The notes below the pieces were generated by a model. That model worked only from the letters and a program-made list of their open reading frames with translations, was not told where the DNA came from and ran no database searches. A DNA stretch of 47,811 bases from NCBI RefSeq assembly GCF_000615975.1, contig NZ_BAMP01000025.1, forward strand, positions 1 to 47,811. The letters are read 5' to 3'. Each line of letters opens with the position of its first letter. Positions within the stretch are counted from its first letter, which is position 1. This stretch comes from Nitratireductor aquibiodomus NL21 = JCM 21793. GTDB lineage: Bacteria > Pseudomonadota > Alphaproteobacteria > Rhizobiales > Rhizobiaceae. The position numbers and the translations under genes are program-made. Shown here in pieces: positions 1 through 9,966 of this stretch.

Positions 1-35
1 CCGCGCGGCAACGAAGGTGCCTGTCTTGCAATGCC

Positions 36-74
36 CCGTCATCCCGGAAGCCGCAGGCTATTCGGAACCCATTA
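36..74. repeat. possible REP-like intergenic palindrome, degenerate
   Basis: The bases downstream of the oxidoreductase stop contain GTCATCCCGGAAG, an 11-base spacer and TTCGGAACCCATTAG. The arms can pair imperfectly. The wording resembles the CCCGTCATCCCGGA-type palindromes scattered between genes in many alphaproteobacteria. This is recalled resemblance, not a search result. No gene is seen in positions 1-103. Confidence 0.3.
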
Positions 75-103
75 GCAGAATGCGCGAGCGCACGGCCTGG
101 TCC

Positions 104-2204
104 TCACACAGCCCGCACCCACACCTTCGTGTCGTGGAACGCCGCGCCGCCATATGGCGCGATGGAATCTGCACCGGTCAATACATTGATGCCCTCACCG
201 CGCTCATGCGCGCTGTTCGGCCAGATGCCCTCGCAATCACCACGCCGCGCCGCACACCGTCAAAAAGCTTGACGTGCAGCACCACTGCGCCACGCTGATT
301 GCCGATCTCCACGCGATCGCCGGCCTGAAGCCCAAGCTCTGCCGCATCGTCTGGATGCAGCATCAGCTCCGGTCGCCCTTCCCGTTTCACCGAGCCCGGC
401 GTTTCCGTAAAACTCGAATTCAGGAAGGTGCGCGCCGGCGAGGTCGCCAGCCGGTAGGGATGCTCCGGATCCGCCACTTCGATGAAATCCATATGGTCGG
501 GAAACTCCGGCATGCGCGCGTGCGGCCCCTGCAGGCCGATAGAGGCCGGCGGGCGGTTGGGCGCAGGCGTTCCCGTCCAGTCAGGCCGGAACCGATACTT
601 GCCGTCAGGGTGACCGAAACCGTCGACGAAATGCGCAGTGTCGAAATCCGGCTGCACATCGGCCCAGCGATCGGCCTTGAAGCTTTCGAACGTACCAAGC
701 CCGCGCTTCTCCAGCATGAATTCGACATGCTCGCGCGCCGTCAGACCAAAACCGCCCTTGTCGGCAACGCCGAGACGCTCCGCAAGCTCCTCGATCACGA
801 ACAGGTTTTCCCGTGCCTCGCCGGGGGCATCCACGAGCTTGGGGCCGAGAATGATGTGCTGGTGGCCGCCACCGCGATAGATGTCGTCATGTTCCAAAAA
901 CATCGTCGCCGGCAGAACCACATCGGCAAGCTTCGCCGTGTCGGTCATGAACTGCTCGTGCACGCAGGTGAAAAGGTCCTCGCGCAGAAAACCCTTTTTC
1001 ACCAGCCGCTGTTCCGGAGCGATGTTGGCCGGATTGGTGTTCTGGATCAGAAGTGCGGTGACGGGTGGCCCCCCATGCAGTGCCTCAGCATCATTGGTCA
1101 GAATGCGCCCGATCTGCGCCTGATCCAGCGATCGGATGGACGGATCGCACAGCGCACTGCCCTCGATCTGCGACTTGTCGAGGCGGAAGATGCCGGAATT
1201 GGAATGAAACGCCCCTCCGCCCTCATACTGCCAGCAGCCGGTGACGGCCGCGATGGAAAGGGCGGCATGCATGTTCACAACGCCATTGCGATTGCGCGTA
1301 AATCCATAGCCCAACCGGAAGAAGGTGCGTTTCGTCTCGCCCACCAGCCTGGCAAAGGTCTCGATTTCGTCAACCGAAAGGCCGGTAATGGCAGACGCCC
1401 ATTCGGGCGTGCGCGTCTTCAGATGCGCTTCGAGCCCCTGGGATCGTCGGTGTATTTGTCGAGAAATGCCCAGTCAGCCAGACCATCGCGGAAAAGGACA
1501 TGCATGACCGCGCAGGCAAGGGCAGCATCCGTGCCCGGCTTCAGAACGAGGCCGAGATCGGCCTGTTTCATGGTCGCATTGTCGTAGACGTCGATGACAA
1601 TGATCTTCGCACCGCGCTCCTTGCGCGCCTTGATCGCATGCGTCATCACATTGACCTGGGTCGCAACGGCGTTGGTGCCCCAGATCACCACGCAGTCGGA
1701 CTTGGCCATTTCGCGTGGATCGGGCCCGCGCAGATCGCCAGTTCCCATGACAAAGCCGGTCCAGGCCGCATTGGTGCAGACCGTGCCAAAAAAGCCGGAA
1801 TAGCGTTTGGCGTGTCGCAGGCGGTCTATGGAATCGCGCTGCACCAACCCCATCGTCCCGGCATAGTAATATGGCCAGGCGGTCTCGGTCCCGTATTTTT
1901 CCTCCGCCTTCAGGAAGGCTTCGGCCACACGGTCGAGCGCGGCCTCCCAGCTCGCCTCCTTCCACTGCCCCTCGCCCTTGGCGCCGGAACGAACCAGCGG
2001 CTTCAGCAGGCGGTCGGGGTGGTGGATGCGTTCGGCATAGCGGGCAACCTTGGCGCAGATCACGCCGGCGGTGTAACTGTTGTCCTTGGCGCCATGGACG
2101 CGACCGATGCGCCCGTCCTTCACCTCGACATCGAGCGCACAGGTCGACGGGCAGTCATGCGGACAGGCCGAATGGCCGATATGGATGTTTGCGTGTGTGT
2201 TCAT
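104..2204 (-). pseudogene. molybdopterin-dependent oxidoreductase, two frame breaks
   Basis: This is a member of the DMSO reductase superfamily that binds bis-MGD and an N-terminal [4Fe-4S] cluster. Its substrate cannot be told from sequence. The start at 2204 gives Cys14, Cys18, Cys22 and Cys50 (CPHDC-type cluster motif). The reading frame breaks near 1433, where the protein should continue from DDP into GLEAHLKTRTPEW. It breaks again near 233, where VVI should be followed by EGIWPNSAHERG, ending at a TGA at 104. With both breaks repaired the product is about 700 residues, the usual length for this family. The first break fits loss of one C (a DPQG reading); the second fits a lost base or two extra. 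Other conserved genes here are broken the same way, so sequencing error is the likely cause. Real inactivation is possible because the gene is not essential. Confidence 0.85.
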
Positions 2205-2288
2205 GGCGGGAACACTAGCGATTTTCTGTACGGACGCGTAGAGCCAGTGAACAGAAAATCACGTGCAGGCCTCACTGAAGCTGGAAAC

Positions 2289-3136
2289 ATGAACTATCGC
2301 CACGCCTATCATGCCGGAAACTTCGCCGATGTGGTCAAGCACGCCATTCTGGCGCGCATCGTCGAATATCTGAAGCGCAAGGACAAGGCTTTCCGCGTGA
2401 TCGACACGCATGCGGGTATCGGCCTCTACGACCTGAGTTCGGAAGAGGCGCAGAAAACCGGCGAATGGCGCGACGGGATCGGCCGACTGGTCGAGGCTTC
2501 CCTCGATGAGAAAACATCGAACCTTTTGAATCCCTTGCTGGAAGCGGTTCATAAGGAGAATCAGGGTGCGGGGATCCAGCACTATCCCGCTCGCCGCGCC
2601 TCGTGCGCCATCTTCTGCGCAAGCAGGATCGTCTGACCGCCATCGAACTGCACCCACAGGACGCCGCGCGGCTGAAGGAAGTTTTTGCAGGCGATTTCCA
2701 GACACGGGTCATCGAACTCGATGGCTGGCTGGCGCTGGGCGCGCATCTGCCGCCGAAGGAAAAGCGCGGACTGGTGCTGATCGACCCGCCCTTCGAGGAA
2801 GAAGACGAGTTCGGGCGCATCGTCATGAAACTTGAAAAGGCGCACCGGCGCTGGCCGGGCGGCATCTATGCGGTCTGGTACCCGATCAAGAACCATGACG
2901 CGGTTCAGGCTTTCCGCAGACACCTTACCGAAAGCGGCATTGCCGATGTGATCGACATCCGTCTCGAATTGCGCGCGCCCTCCGATGAACCGCGCCTCGA
3001 CGGGACGGGCATGATCGTGGTCAACCCGCCTTTCGTGCTGCGCGAGGAGATGGAAACGCTGCTTCCTGTTCTTGCCGGCATTCTTGGCGAAGAGGGCAAG
3101 GGCCGCTGGGCACTCGAAAGGCTTACGGCAGAATAG
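2289..3136 (+). CDS. rlmJ: 23S rRNA (adenine2030-N6)-methyltransferase RlmJ, frameshifted
   Basis: RlmJ methylates A2030 of 23S rRNA using S-adenosylmethionine. The start MNYRHAYHAGNFADVVKH is the family's hallmark N-terminus. The second half carries the catalytic IDPPFEEEDEF motif (DPPY/F type) and the WYPIKN stretch typical of RlmJ. The frame is lost near 2588: the text reads CCCGCTCG, where CCCGGCTCG would give YPGSPRLVRHLLRKQD and rejoin the second part. The repaired protein is about 282 residues, normal for the family. It is divergent from the oxidoreductase, with about 85 bp between the two starts. A single missing G is the simplest explanation. Confidence 0.9.
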
Positions 3137-3215
3137 CGTGACCATGCTTGACCCAAACCGCTCACTGGCGCAAAACTTCAATCCACCGCACCGCAACAAT
3201 CCGGGAGACAGACCT

Positions 3216-3641
3216 ATGGCGCGCTTTTTGGCTCTTGCAGCCGGCCTCACCGCATCATTCCTTTCGATGCAGGCGATGGCAGCCGATCCGGTCGGCATTT
3301 ATGGCGCGGTGGACGATGTCTGCGCGGATGCGCGCGTTCATTCGACCATTCAGAAGCGTTTCCGATATCAGGTCACCCATGTGCCGAACCTGCCCGACGT
3401 CGACATCGTCGATTTCTACGGGTCCTACCAGACACGCTACAGCCCGTCCTCCTATGACAGCCCGATCGAGCGGCGCTATTGCCGCGCCACGGCGCGCCTC
3501 TCCGATGGGCGCGACCGGACGATCTGGTATCTGATCGAATATGGCCAGGGCTTTGCCGGACTCGGCAACAATGTCGAGTTCTGCGTTTCCGGCTTCGACC
3601 GCTGGAACGTCTATGACGGCCACTGCCGCGTGCTGCGATAG
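3216..3641 (+). CDS. small secreted protein of unknown function
   Basis: This 141-residue protein is not a family I can name. The chosen ATG follows GGGAGA at a suitable distance and opens a clear signal peptide (MARFLALAAGLTASFLSMQA, then MAAD), so export to the periplasm is likely. A longer frame is open upstream but overlaps rlmJ and lacks a signal at its own start. The mature part is rich in aromatic residues and has four cysteines that could form two disulfides. It lies 23 bp before the RNase T2 gene on the same strand, and both are secreted, so they may be co-transcribed. A shared role is only a guess. Confidence 0.75.
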   Translation: MARFLALAAGLTASFLSMQAMAADPVGIYGAVDDVCADARVHSTIQKRFRYQVTHVPNLPDVDIVDFYGSYQTRYSPSSYDSPIERRYCRATARLSDGRDRTIWYLIEYGQGFAGLGNNVEFCVSGFDRWNVYDGHCRVLR

Positions 3642-3664
3642 ACTAGGCGGGCTCGGGGCAAATT

Positions 3665-4333
3665 ATGGGTCTGGCATCGCGGCTTTCCGCCGCTTTTCTG
3701 GCATATCTTGCAGCCTCCACGACCCCGGCCATAGCAGGCGAGCGCGGTGCGCCGGCGGGTGAGTTCGATTTCTATGTGCTGTCGCTAAGCTGGTCGCCCA
3801 GCTACTGCGCCGCCGAAGGTGCGGAGGCCAACCGGCAGCAATGCGGACGCGAGCGGCCCTATGCCTTCGTGGTCCACGGGCTCTGGCCGCAATATGAGAA
3901 AAGTTACCCCGAGTACTGCCGTTCGAAGCGGCCGCAGCGTGTGCCCAATGCGCTGGTTGATCAGTATCGAGACATCATGCCCTCGGCAGGCCTGATGGGC
4001 CATCAATGGCGCAAGCACGGCATGTGTACCGGGTTTGCGCAGGAGAACTATTTCGCCCTCTCCCGCAAAGCGCGGGAGCGTGTGGAAACGCCCCCCGAGT
4101 TCCGCCGGCTGGCGAAGCCGGAGATGGTTTCGCCGAAACGTGTGGAAGAGGCCTTCCTTGAAGCCAATCCCGGCCTGAAGAAAGACGCCATCGCCGTCAC
4201 CTGCGACAATCGCTATCTGCGCGAAGTGCGCATTTGCATGACCAGGGATCTGGAGTTCCGGTCCTGCGAGGCCGTGGACCGAAAGGACTGCCGGCGCGAG
4301 CGAGTCCTGATGCCGCCGGCGCGGGGCGGATAA
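3665..4333 (+). CDS. ribonuclease T2 family protein, secreted
   Basis: RNase T2 enzymes are exported endonucleases that cut single-stranded RNA through a 2',3'-cyclic phosphate. This 222-residue protein has an N-terminal signal peptide (about residues 1-24). It has conserved active-site segment I as HGLWP (His71) and segment II as HQWRKHGMC (His113 to Cys121, catalytic His118). In the textbook segment II the residue after the first His is Glu; here it is Gln114, with Lys117 and His118 kept. Cysteines at 48, 60, 85 and 121 and further ones in the C-terminal part suggest disulfides. The gene ends just before a strong terminator shared with the facing porin gene. Confidence 0.9.
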   Translation: MGLASRLSAAFLAYLAASTTPAIAGERGAPAGEFDFYVLSLSWSPSYCAAEGAEANRQQCGRERPYAFVVHGLWPQYEKSYPEYCRSKRPQRVPNALVDQYRDIMPSAGLMGHQWRKHGMCTGFAQENYFALSRKARERVETPPEFRRLAKPEMVSPKRVEEAFLEANPGLKKDAIAVTCDNRYLREVRICMTRDLEFRSCEAVDRKDCRRERVLMPPARGG

Positions 4334-4336
4334 AGA

Positions 4337-4363
4337 AAAAGCCGGGCACAGGGCCCGGCTTTT
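4337..4363. terminator. bidirectional Rho-independent terminator
   Basis: GCCGGGC (4341-4347), a five-base loop and GCCCGGC (4353-4359) are flanked by AAAA before and TTTT after, so the hairpin has a U-tract in either direction. It sits between the RNase T2 gene (plus) and the porin gene (minus), which face each other. Confidence 0.85.
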
Positions 4364-4385
4364 CCATTTCAGTCTGTCGCTTCGA

Positions 4386-5056
4386 TCAGAACTGCATACC
4401 AAGGCCGAACATGACCTTGTTGGAGCTGTCGCTGACTTCCTGCGCACCGCTGCCGGTGTTGAACGCTTCGTCACCGAACTTGGTGTAACGGTATTCGACG
4501 CGACCGAAGACCTTGTCGGTCAGCTTGGCATCGACGCCGGCACCGGCCGTCCAGCCGAGCATGGTGTTGGTGTCGGAACCGGCCGCATCGGTGATCTTCA
4601 GACGCTGCGCAGCGCCACCGGCCGTGCCGTAGATCAGGATGTTGTCGGTCGCGGCAACGCCGAGACGGGCGCGCAGCGTGCCGTCGACGCCGTGCTTGGA
4701 TTCGACACCGGCATTGGTGCCCTTCATACCGTTGTAACCGACATCGCTTCAACACCGTAGACAAAGCTGCCCGACTGGAAGTTCCAGCCGGCGAAGCCGT
4801 TGCCGACAAAGCCATCGGTATCAATGTCATTGCCTGCGACCGGCTGATTAGCTGCGGTCTCACCGGAGAAGCCATAGCCAAGCGCGATACCGGCATAGCC
4901 ACCTTCCCAATCGTTGATCGGGGTGGAGATCACCGGCGCGGCAGGCGGTGCGGGTGGCTGCTCCATGACTGCGTCAGCAGCCTGTGCGGCACCAGCCACT
5001 GCAACAAAACCGACGGCTGCGGCCGCGGAAAGAATGACGTTCTTATGGGCTTTCAT
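4386..5056 (-). CDS. Omp25/Omp31-like outer membrane beta-barrel protein, frameshifted
   Basis: The protein opens with a signal peptide (residues 1 to about 27, ending AGAAQAAD). A proline-rich linker and WEGGYAGIALGYGFSG follow, the usual first strand of rhizobial Omp25/Omp31/RopB-type eight-stranded barrels. It ends in GLGMQF, an aromatic C-terminus that acts as a BAM insertion signal, preceded by FGRVEYRYTKFG. The frame breaks near 4745: VYGVEA should continue as DVGYNGMKG, so one base is missing in GAAGC-GATG. Repaired length is about 222 residues. AAGGAG lies just upstream of the ATG. Such proteins are abundant, and a real null would be tolerated, but the break resembles the other probable sequence errors here. 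Confidence 0.85.
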
Positions 5057-5296
5057 GGTCCATACTCCTTAAGCCACTAGCATTTTCAAAGCTGTGGGCG
5101 CCCCTCTTGGCATCATGCCCGTTCAAACGCACCACGCTGGCGAGACCGGTCATCCTGGGAGGAAGCGGGCCGATCTCGCATGAGACCTATCTGGGCGCGA
5201 AATGAGGCTGAACGTGCCCGAAAAATAGGTCTTTCAGGGGCGCCAATAAGGCGGAAAATTGACGTTGCAAAAGAGCAACATGCCGGGGCGGACACC

Positions 5297-5325
5297 TTGG
5301 GGGCCAGCATTCGAGCACCTATATT
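5297..5325 (+). promoter_or_regulatory. candidate promoter of the antiporter gene
   Basis: TTGGGG (5297-5302) and TATATT (5320-5325) are 17 bp apart, about 35 bp before the antiporter start. This lies in the 302-bp divergent spacer 5057-5358. A short inverted repeat GTTGC-N6-GCAAC (5264-5279) lies just upstream. I see nothing else in that spacer. The call rests on the match to a sigma-70-type promoter only. Confidence 0.4.
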
Positions 5326-5358
5326 CCGGCGGCTGTTCCGATTCTCACGAGGTTCCTC

Positions 5359-6300
5359 ATGCTTTTCAGCCTGCTCATACTTGCAGCCGGTGTCATCCTT
5401 CTGGTGCTGGCCGGTGACATATTCGTCAAGGGCGCTGTGGGACTGGCGGAAAACCTCGGCATTTCTCCACTGATCATCGGTCTGACAGTGGTGGCCTTCG
5501 GAACGTCTGCACCCGAACTCTTCACCTCCATCCAGGCGGCCCTTTCGGGAGCGCCCGGTCTGGCGGTCGGCAATGTGGTCGGCTCCAACATCGCCAACAT
5601 CCTGCTGGTGCTTGGTCTGCCGGCGATCATCTATCCGATCGTATCGGACGGCAAAGGGCTGCGGCGCAATCTGGTGGCCATGCTCGTCTCGACCGTCATA
5701 TTCATGTGGATGCTCACGGGTGGCATCATCACCCGGATCGAAGGCGCAGTGCTTTTCGCGGGTCTCTGCGCCTTCATCGCGTGGCAGGCGCGCGATGCGG
5801 TGAACGGCAAGGCACCGGCCGACCACGACTTCCATGAAGAGATCGGCGAGGCCCCACACGACCGCAAACGGATCTCCACCTACCTGATCGCCGGCGTGAT
5901 CGGATTGCCAGTCGCAGCCCAGCTGACCGTGGCCGGTGCCGTCAGGATCGCCGAGAGTTTTGGCGTGAGCGATGCCGTCATCGGTCTGACGATCGTTGCC
6001 ATCGGCACCTCGCTTCCCGAGCTCGCCACGAGCCTGGCGGCTGCATTGAAGCGCCATTCCACCGTTGCGCTGGGCAATATCGTGGGATCGAACATCTTTA
6101 ACATCGCCTGCATCATGGGCCTGACAGCGTTGATTACGCCAATCGCCGTGGATCCGCGCATTGTCTCCATCGACATGTGGGTGATGCTCGCCGCCGCCTG
6201 TGTGCTCGCACTTCTCGGCTTCCTGCGCATTGCGTCAGGCAAGCTCATGGGTAGCGCGATGCTTGCCGGCTTTGCGGGTTACATTGCCACGGTCTTTTGA
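5359..6300 (+). CDS. calcium/sodium antiporter (CaCA family, YrbG-like)
   Basis: This inner membrane cation exchanger has about ten hydrophobic segments in 313 residues. It shows the two inverted alpha-repeats that define the CaCA superfamily. The first is GLTVVAFGTSAPELFTS (41-57) with GNVVGSN (71-77). The second is GLTIVAIGTSLPELATS followed by GNIVGSN. The conserved acidic residues in both PEL motifs, which bind the exchanged cation, are present. A hydrophilic loop rich in His, Asp and Glu joins the two halves. The length matches the YrbG / K+-dependent Na+/Ca2+ exchanger-like group. The exact ions carried cannot be read from sequence. Confidence 0.92.
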   Translation: MLFSLLILAAGVILLVLAGDIFVKGAVGLAENLGISPLIIGLTVVAFGTSAPELFTSIQAALSGAPGLAVGNVVGSNIANILLVLGLPAIIYPIVSDGKGLRRNLVAMLVSTVIFMWMLTGGIITRIEGAVLFAGLCAFIAWQARDAVNGKAPADHDFHEEIGEAPHDRKRISTYLIAGVIGLPVAAQLTVAGAVRIAESFGVSDAVIGLTIVAIGTSLPELATSLAAALKRHSTVALGNIVGSNIFNIACIMGLTALITPIAVDPRIVSIDMWVMLAAACVLALLGFLRIASGKLMGSAMLAGFAGYIATVF

Positions 6301-6466
6301 TCCTGCGCGAAAACCCGGTAGCGGAGAAAGCGTGCACCTGTCAGCAGTGAACGGTCGAACGCTCTGCAGGCTTGGACGTCATGGGCATTGGGCTTAAACA
6401 AAGTTGTAGAATGCGCTGGCGCATGGCGTCAGGATTCGCAGCTGAGTTGAACAAGATGGGAAAGAC

Positions 6467-7231
6467 ATGGCTCAATCGAGGGCAACGGCACTGGTAACCG
6501 GAGGTGCGAGGCGCATCGGCGCGGCCATTGCGCGCGATCTGGCAGAGCACGGGTTCGCCGTTGCCATTCACTGCAGCCGTTCCCGCGAGGCAGCCGAAAA
6601 GCTTGCCGATGAGATCGTCAGGGATGGTGGTGAAGCCGAAGTGGTGCAGGCCGATCTGCAGGATGGCGCGGCAACCCGCGACCTGATCGAGCAGACCCGC
6701 CGCGCGCTCGGCGTGCCATCCATTCTCGTCAACAACGCCTCCGTGTTCGAGGATGACGGCATTGCCGATTTCACGGATGAAAGCTGGGATGCGCATTTCG
6801 ACCTGCATGTGAAAGCACCGGCTTTGATCGCACAGGCGCTGGTGCACGCGCTTCCGGGCGGGCAGGACGCGCTGATCGTCAACATGATCGACCAGCGCGT
6901 GTGGCGCCTCAATCCACGCTTCTTCAGCTACACGCTTTCGAAGTCGGCCCTCTGGACAGCCACGCGAACCATGGCGCAGGCGCTCGGACCGAACATACGC
7001 GTCAACGCGATTGGCCCCGGCCCCACCCTGCCGAACCAGCGCCAGCAGCAGGCGGATTTCGACAGGCAGACGGACGCCCTTATTCTGGAGCGTGGCCCCG
7101 ATCTGGCGGATTTCGGTCGCACCATCCGGTATCTGTGGGAAACACGTTCAATTACCGGTCAGATGATCGCGCTCGACGGCGGACAGCATCTGGCATGGGA
7201 AACGCCGGACGTGGCAGGAGTGCCCGAGTGA
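6467..7231 (+). CDS. SDR family oxidoreductase, pteridine-reductase (PTR1/FolM) type
   Basis: This is a short-chain dehydrogenase with the nucleotide-binding motif TGGARRIG (11-18) and NNAS (89-92). The usual catalytic Ser is replaced by Asp: Asp142, Tyr155 and Lys159 have the same spacing (13 and 4) as Asp181, Tyr194 and Lys198 of Leishmania pteridine reductase PTR1. Together with the RR in the glycine motif this suggests an NADPH-dependent pterin or dihydrofolate reductase rather than a sugar or fatty acid SDR. The protein has 254 residues. Its stop overlaps the GTG start of uvrC (GTGA), so the two are translationally coupled. A small dyad ATGCGC-TG-GCGCAT (6411-6424) lies in its leader. 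The substrate is an inference. Confidence 0.88.
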   Translation: MAQSRATALVTGGARRIGAAIARDLAEHGFAVAIHCSRSREAAEKLADEIVRDGGEAEVVQADLQDGAATRDLIEQTRRALGVPSILVNNASVFEDDGIADFTDESWDAHFDLHVKAPALIAQALVHALPGGQDALIVNMIDQRVWRLNPRFFSYTLSKSALWTATRTMAQALGPNIRVNAIGPGPTLPNQRQQQADFDRQTDALILERGPDLADFGRTIRYLWETRSITGQMIALDGGQHLAWETPDVAGVPE

Positions 7232-9195
7232 GCGCCAAAATCACATTGAAAGAGCCGGCGAACCTGGCGCTGGAGTGGGACAGCGGCGAGACGACGGGCG
7301 GTGTTGTCGGCATTGAGGTCATCCAGTCGGCCGTCAAGCGCCTGCCAAACGCTCCCGGCGTCTACCGCATGATGAATGCCGAAGGCGATGTCCTTTATGT
7401 GGGCAAGGCGCGCAGCCTCAAGAAGCGCGTGACCAACTACGCGCAGGGTCGCGGCCATACAAACCGTATCGGCCGCATGGTGCGCGAGACGGCGTCCATG
7501 GAATTCGTGGTTACGCGAACGGAAACCGAAGCGCTGCTTCTGGAAGCGAACCTCATCAAGCGGCTGCGGCCACGCTTCAATGTCCTTTTGCGCGACGACA
7601 AGTCGTTCCCCTATATCCTTCTGACCGGCGACCATCCGGCGCCCGGCATCTTCAAGCATCGCGGCGCACGCTCGAAGAAGGGCGATTATTTCGGCCCGTT
7701 CGCCTCGGCGGGGGCCGTCGGGCGCACAATCAATTCCCTGCAGCGCGCCTTTCTCCTGCGTACCTGCACCGATTCGGTGTTTGAAAGCCGCACGCGCCCC
7801 TGCCTCCTTTTCCAGATCAAGCGCTGTTCCGGGCCCTGCACGGGCGAAATCAGCGAGGACGACTATGCCGAGCTGGTTTCGGAGGCCAAAGCCTTTCTTT
7901 CGGGCCGTTCCAGCAAGGTGAAAGCCGAAATCGCCCAGTCGATGCAGGAAGCCTCCGAGGCGCTCGATTTCGAACGCGCCGCGATCTACCGCGACCGGCT
8001 TTCCGCCCTGAGCCATGTGCAAAGCCATCAGGGCATCAACCCGCAGGGTGTCGAAGAGGCCGATGTGTTCGCGATCCATCAGGAGGGCGGGCAGAACTGC
8101 ATACAGGTCTTCTTCTTCCGCACCGGACAGAACTGGGGCAATCGGGCCTATTTTCCGAAGGCCGATCCGAGCCTTGAAGCGCAGGAAGTGCTTGGTGCCT
8201 TTCTCGCCCAGTTCTACGACGACAAGCCCTGCCCCCGCATGGTGCTCCTGTCGCACGAGATCGAGGAGCAGGACCTTCTGGCCGATGCACTCGCCACACG
8301 GGCCGGCCGGAAGGTGCAGGTCTCCTGCCCGCAGCGCGGCGAAAAGAAGGACCTGACCGACCATGCCCTGCAGAACGCCCGCGAGGCGCTGGGGCGGCGA
8401 CTGGCCGAGACCTCCTCGCAGGCGCGGCTGATGGAAGGGTTTGCCGAAACATTCGGCCTGGATGGCGCGCCGCGCCGTATCGAGGTCTACGACAACTCGC
8501 ACATCATGGGGACAAATGCGGTGGGCGGCATGATCGTTGCCGGTGCGGAGGGTTTTGCGAAGAACCAGTACAGGAAGTTCAACATCCGTTCGACCGACAT
8601 TACACCCGGCGACGACTACGGCATGATGCGCGAAGTGATGCAGCGACGCTTCTCACGGCTGATCAAGGAGAACGGGTTGCCGGGCTCCGCGGATGCACCT
8701 GACATCGATACGCAGGAAACGGATGCGGCGGAGATGCCTGCCTGGCCCGATGTCCTTCTCATCGACGGCGGACAGGGGCAACTGGCGGCGGTCACGCAGG
8801 TTCTGGAGGAACTTGGAATTGCCGGTCTGGTGACGGCCATCGGTGTCGCCAAGGGTGTTGATCGCGATGCCGGGCGCGAGCGCTTTTTCATGGCAGGCAG
8901 AAACCCGTTCAGCCTGCCCGTGCGCGATCCGGTTCTCTATTTCATTCAGCGGCTGCGCGATGAAGCGCACCGGTTTGCCATCGGTTCGCACCGTGCCCGA
9001 CGCAAGAAGGAGATGGTGAAAAACCCGCTCGACGAGATCGGCGGCATCGGCCCCGGCCGCAAGCGCGCGCTTCTGCACCATTTCGGCACCGCCAAAGCGG
9101 TGAGCCGCGCCGGCATCGAAGACCTTACCGCGGTGGATGGCATTTCGGAGGCCATCGCACGCCAGATCTATAACCACTTTCACGAAAACGGCTGA
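7228..9195 (+). CDS. uvrC: excinuclease ABC subunit C
   Basis: UvrC makes both incisions around bulky DNA lesions in nucleotide excision repair with UvrA and UvrB. The GTG at 7228 is chosen because AGGAG ends 7 bases before it; it overlaps the upstream stop. The 655-residue product has the GIY-YIG nuclease domain (GVY at 44-46, YVG at 57-59). A four-Cys cluster follows in the TC...RPC...RC..PC region, matching the iron-sulfur site known in UvrC. Next come a UVR helix that contacts UvrB (around the [17 protein letters not shown] stretch), the RNase H-like 5' nuclease domain ([20 protein letters not shown]) and C-terminal helix-hairpin-helix motifs ([16 protein letters not shown]). Confidence 0.97.
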   Translation: MSAKITLKEPANLALEWDSGETTGGVVGIEVIQSAVKRLPNAPGVYRMMNAEGDVLYVGKARSLKKRVTNYAQGRGHTNRIGRMVRETASMEFVVTRTETEALLLEANLIKRLRPRFNVLLRDDKSFPYILLTGDHPAPGIFKHRGARSKKGDYFGPFASAGAVGRTINSLQRAFLLRTCTDSVFESRTRPCLLFQIKRCSGPCTGEISEDDYAELVSEAKAFLSGRSSKVKAEIAQSMQEASEALDFERAAIYRDRLSALSHVQSHQGINPQGVEEADVFAIHQEGGQNCIQVFFFRTGQNWGNRAYFPKADPSLEAQEVLGAFLAQFYDDKPCPRMVLLSHEIEEQDLLADALATRAGRKVQVSCPQRGEKKDLTDHALQNAREALGRRLAETSSQARLMEGFAETFGLDGAPRRIEVYDNSHIMGTNAVGGMIVAGAEGFAKNQYRKFNIRSTDITPGDDYGMMREVMQRRFSRLIKENGLPGSADAPDIDTQETDAAEMPAWPDVLLIDGGQGQLAAVTQVLEELGIAGLVTAIGVAKGVDRDAGRERFFMAGRNPFSLPVRDPVLYFIQRLRDEAHRFAIGSHRARRKKEMVKNPLDEIGGIGPGRKRALLHHFGTAKAVSRAGIEDLTAVDGISEAIARQIYNHFHENG

Positions 9196-9364
9196 GGCGG
9201 CGTTGTTTCGTCGCGCCCGGCATGGTTGGCGCTTGCCGTAGGCGCCGGGTTCTGATTTGACAGGAAGTGATTGGCAGGCGGCCGGTTCAAGCTGGCAGCG
9301 TCGAATTCAACAGACTGGGGCGCCTGCGGGTGCTCCGCGGCAGACCGGAGCAGGATTGCGCTTC

Positions 9365-9964
9365 ATGGCCAGACGTAGCACACCGGCATTCAACATTCCG
9401 AACCTCCTGACCTATGGCAGAATTCTCGCGGTGCCGGCGATTGTCCTGTGCTTTTTTCTGGAAGGCAGGCTTCAATCAAGCGATTTCGCCCGCTGGTCGG
9501 CACTGGCGCTGTTTATCGCCGCCAGCATCACAGACTATCTGGACGGCTATCTGGCCCGCATCTGGGAGCAGACATCGAACATCGGCAAGATGCTCGACCC
9601 CATCGCTGACAAGCTGCTCGTTTCCACCTGCCTTCTGCTGCTTGCAGCCGACACGGACCGCACCATCGCCGGGTGGACGCTGTGGGCAGCGATCATCATC
9701 CTTTGCCGTGAAATTCTCGTTTCGGGTCTGCGCGAGTATCTTGCTGCCCTCAAGGTCAGCGTTCCCGTCACGCAGCTCGCGAAATGGAAGACCACGATCC
9801 AGATGGTGGCGATCGGCTTCCTGCTCGCGGGGCCTGCCGGTGACAAGGTCCTGCCCTACACCACGCAGCTCGGTATCGTGCTGCTCTGGATTTCCGCCAT
9901 CGTCACGCTTTATACGGGCTATGACTATTTCCGCGCCGGGCTGAAGCACATCGTGGAGGAATGA
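9365..9964 (+). CDS. pgsA: CDP-diacylglycerol--glycerol-3-phosphate 3-phosphatidyltransferase
   Basis: PgsA makes phosphatidylglycerol phosphate, the committed step to phosphatidylglycerol and cardiolipin, in the inner membrane. The CDP-alcohol phosphotransferase signature is complete: Asp57, Asp60-Gly61, Ala64-Arg65, Gly74, Asp78 and Asp82. The ATG at 9365 gives a 199-residue protein with several membrane helices and starts at the conserved FNIPNLLTYGR segment. An open frame extends 36 codons upstream but is not conserved in character. AGGA lies about 10 bases before the chosen start. The next gene, moaD, begins within a few bases of its stop, an order common in Rhizobiales. Confidence 0.95.
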   Translation: MARRSTPAFNIPNLLTYGRILAVPAIVLCFFLEGRLQSSDFARWSALALFIAASITDYLDGYLARIWEQTSNIGKMLDPIADKLLVSTCLLLLAADTDRTIAGWTLWAAIIILCREILVSGLREYLAALKVSVPVTQLAKWKTTIQMVAIGFLLAGPAGDKVLPYTTQLGIVLLWISAIVTLYTGYDYFRAGLKHIVEE

Positions 9965-9966
9965 CG

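Noticed and set aside
274..1587. Long plus-strand open frame of 437 codons opposite the molybdopterin oxidoreductase
   Set aside because: It is the antisense shadow of a clearly conserved gene on the minus strand; it has no signal, domain or ribosome-binding site and is rich in Arg and His as such shadows are in GC-rich DNA.
6901..7227. Upstream extension of the uvrC frame to 6901
   Set aside because: It lies inside the SDR gene. The GTG at 7228 with AGGAG 7 bases before it and normal UvrC length explains the start.
7159..8502. Minus-strand open frame of 447 codons within uvrC
   Set aside because: Antisense to the nuclease and central regions of uvrC, with no recognisable family sequence.
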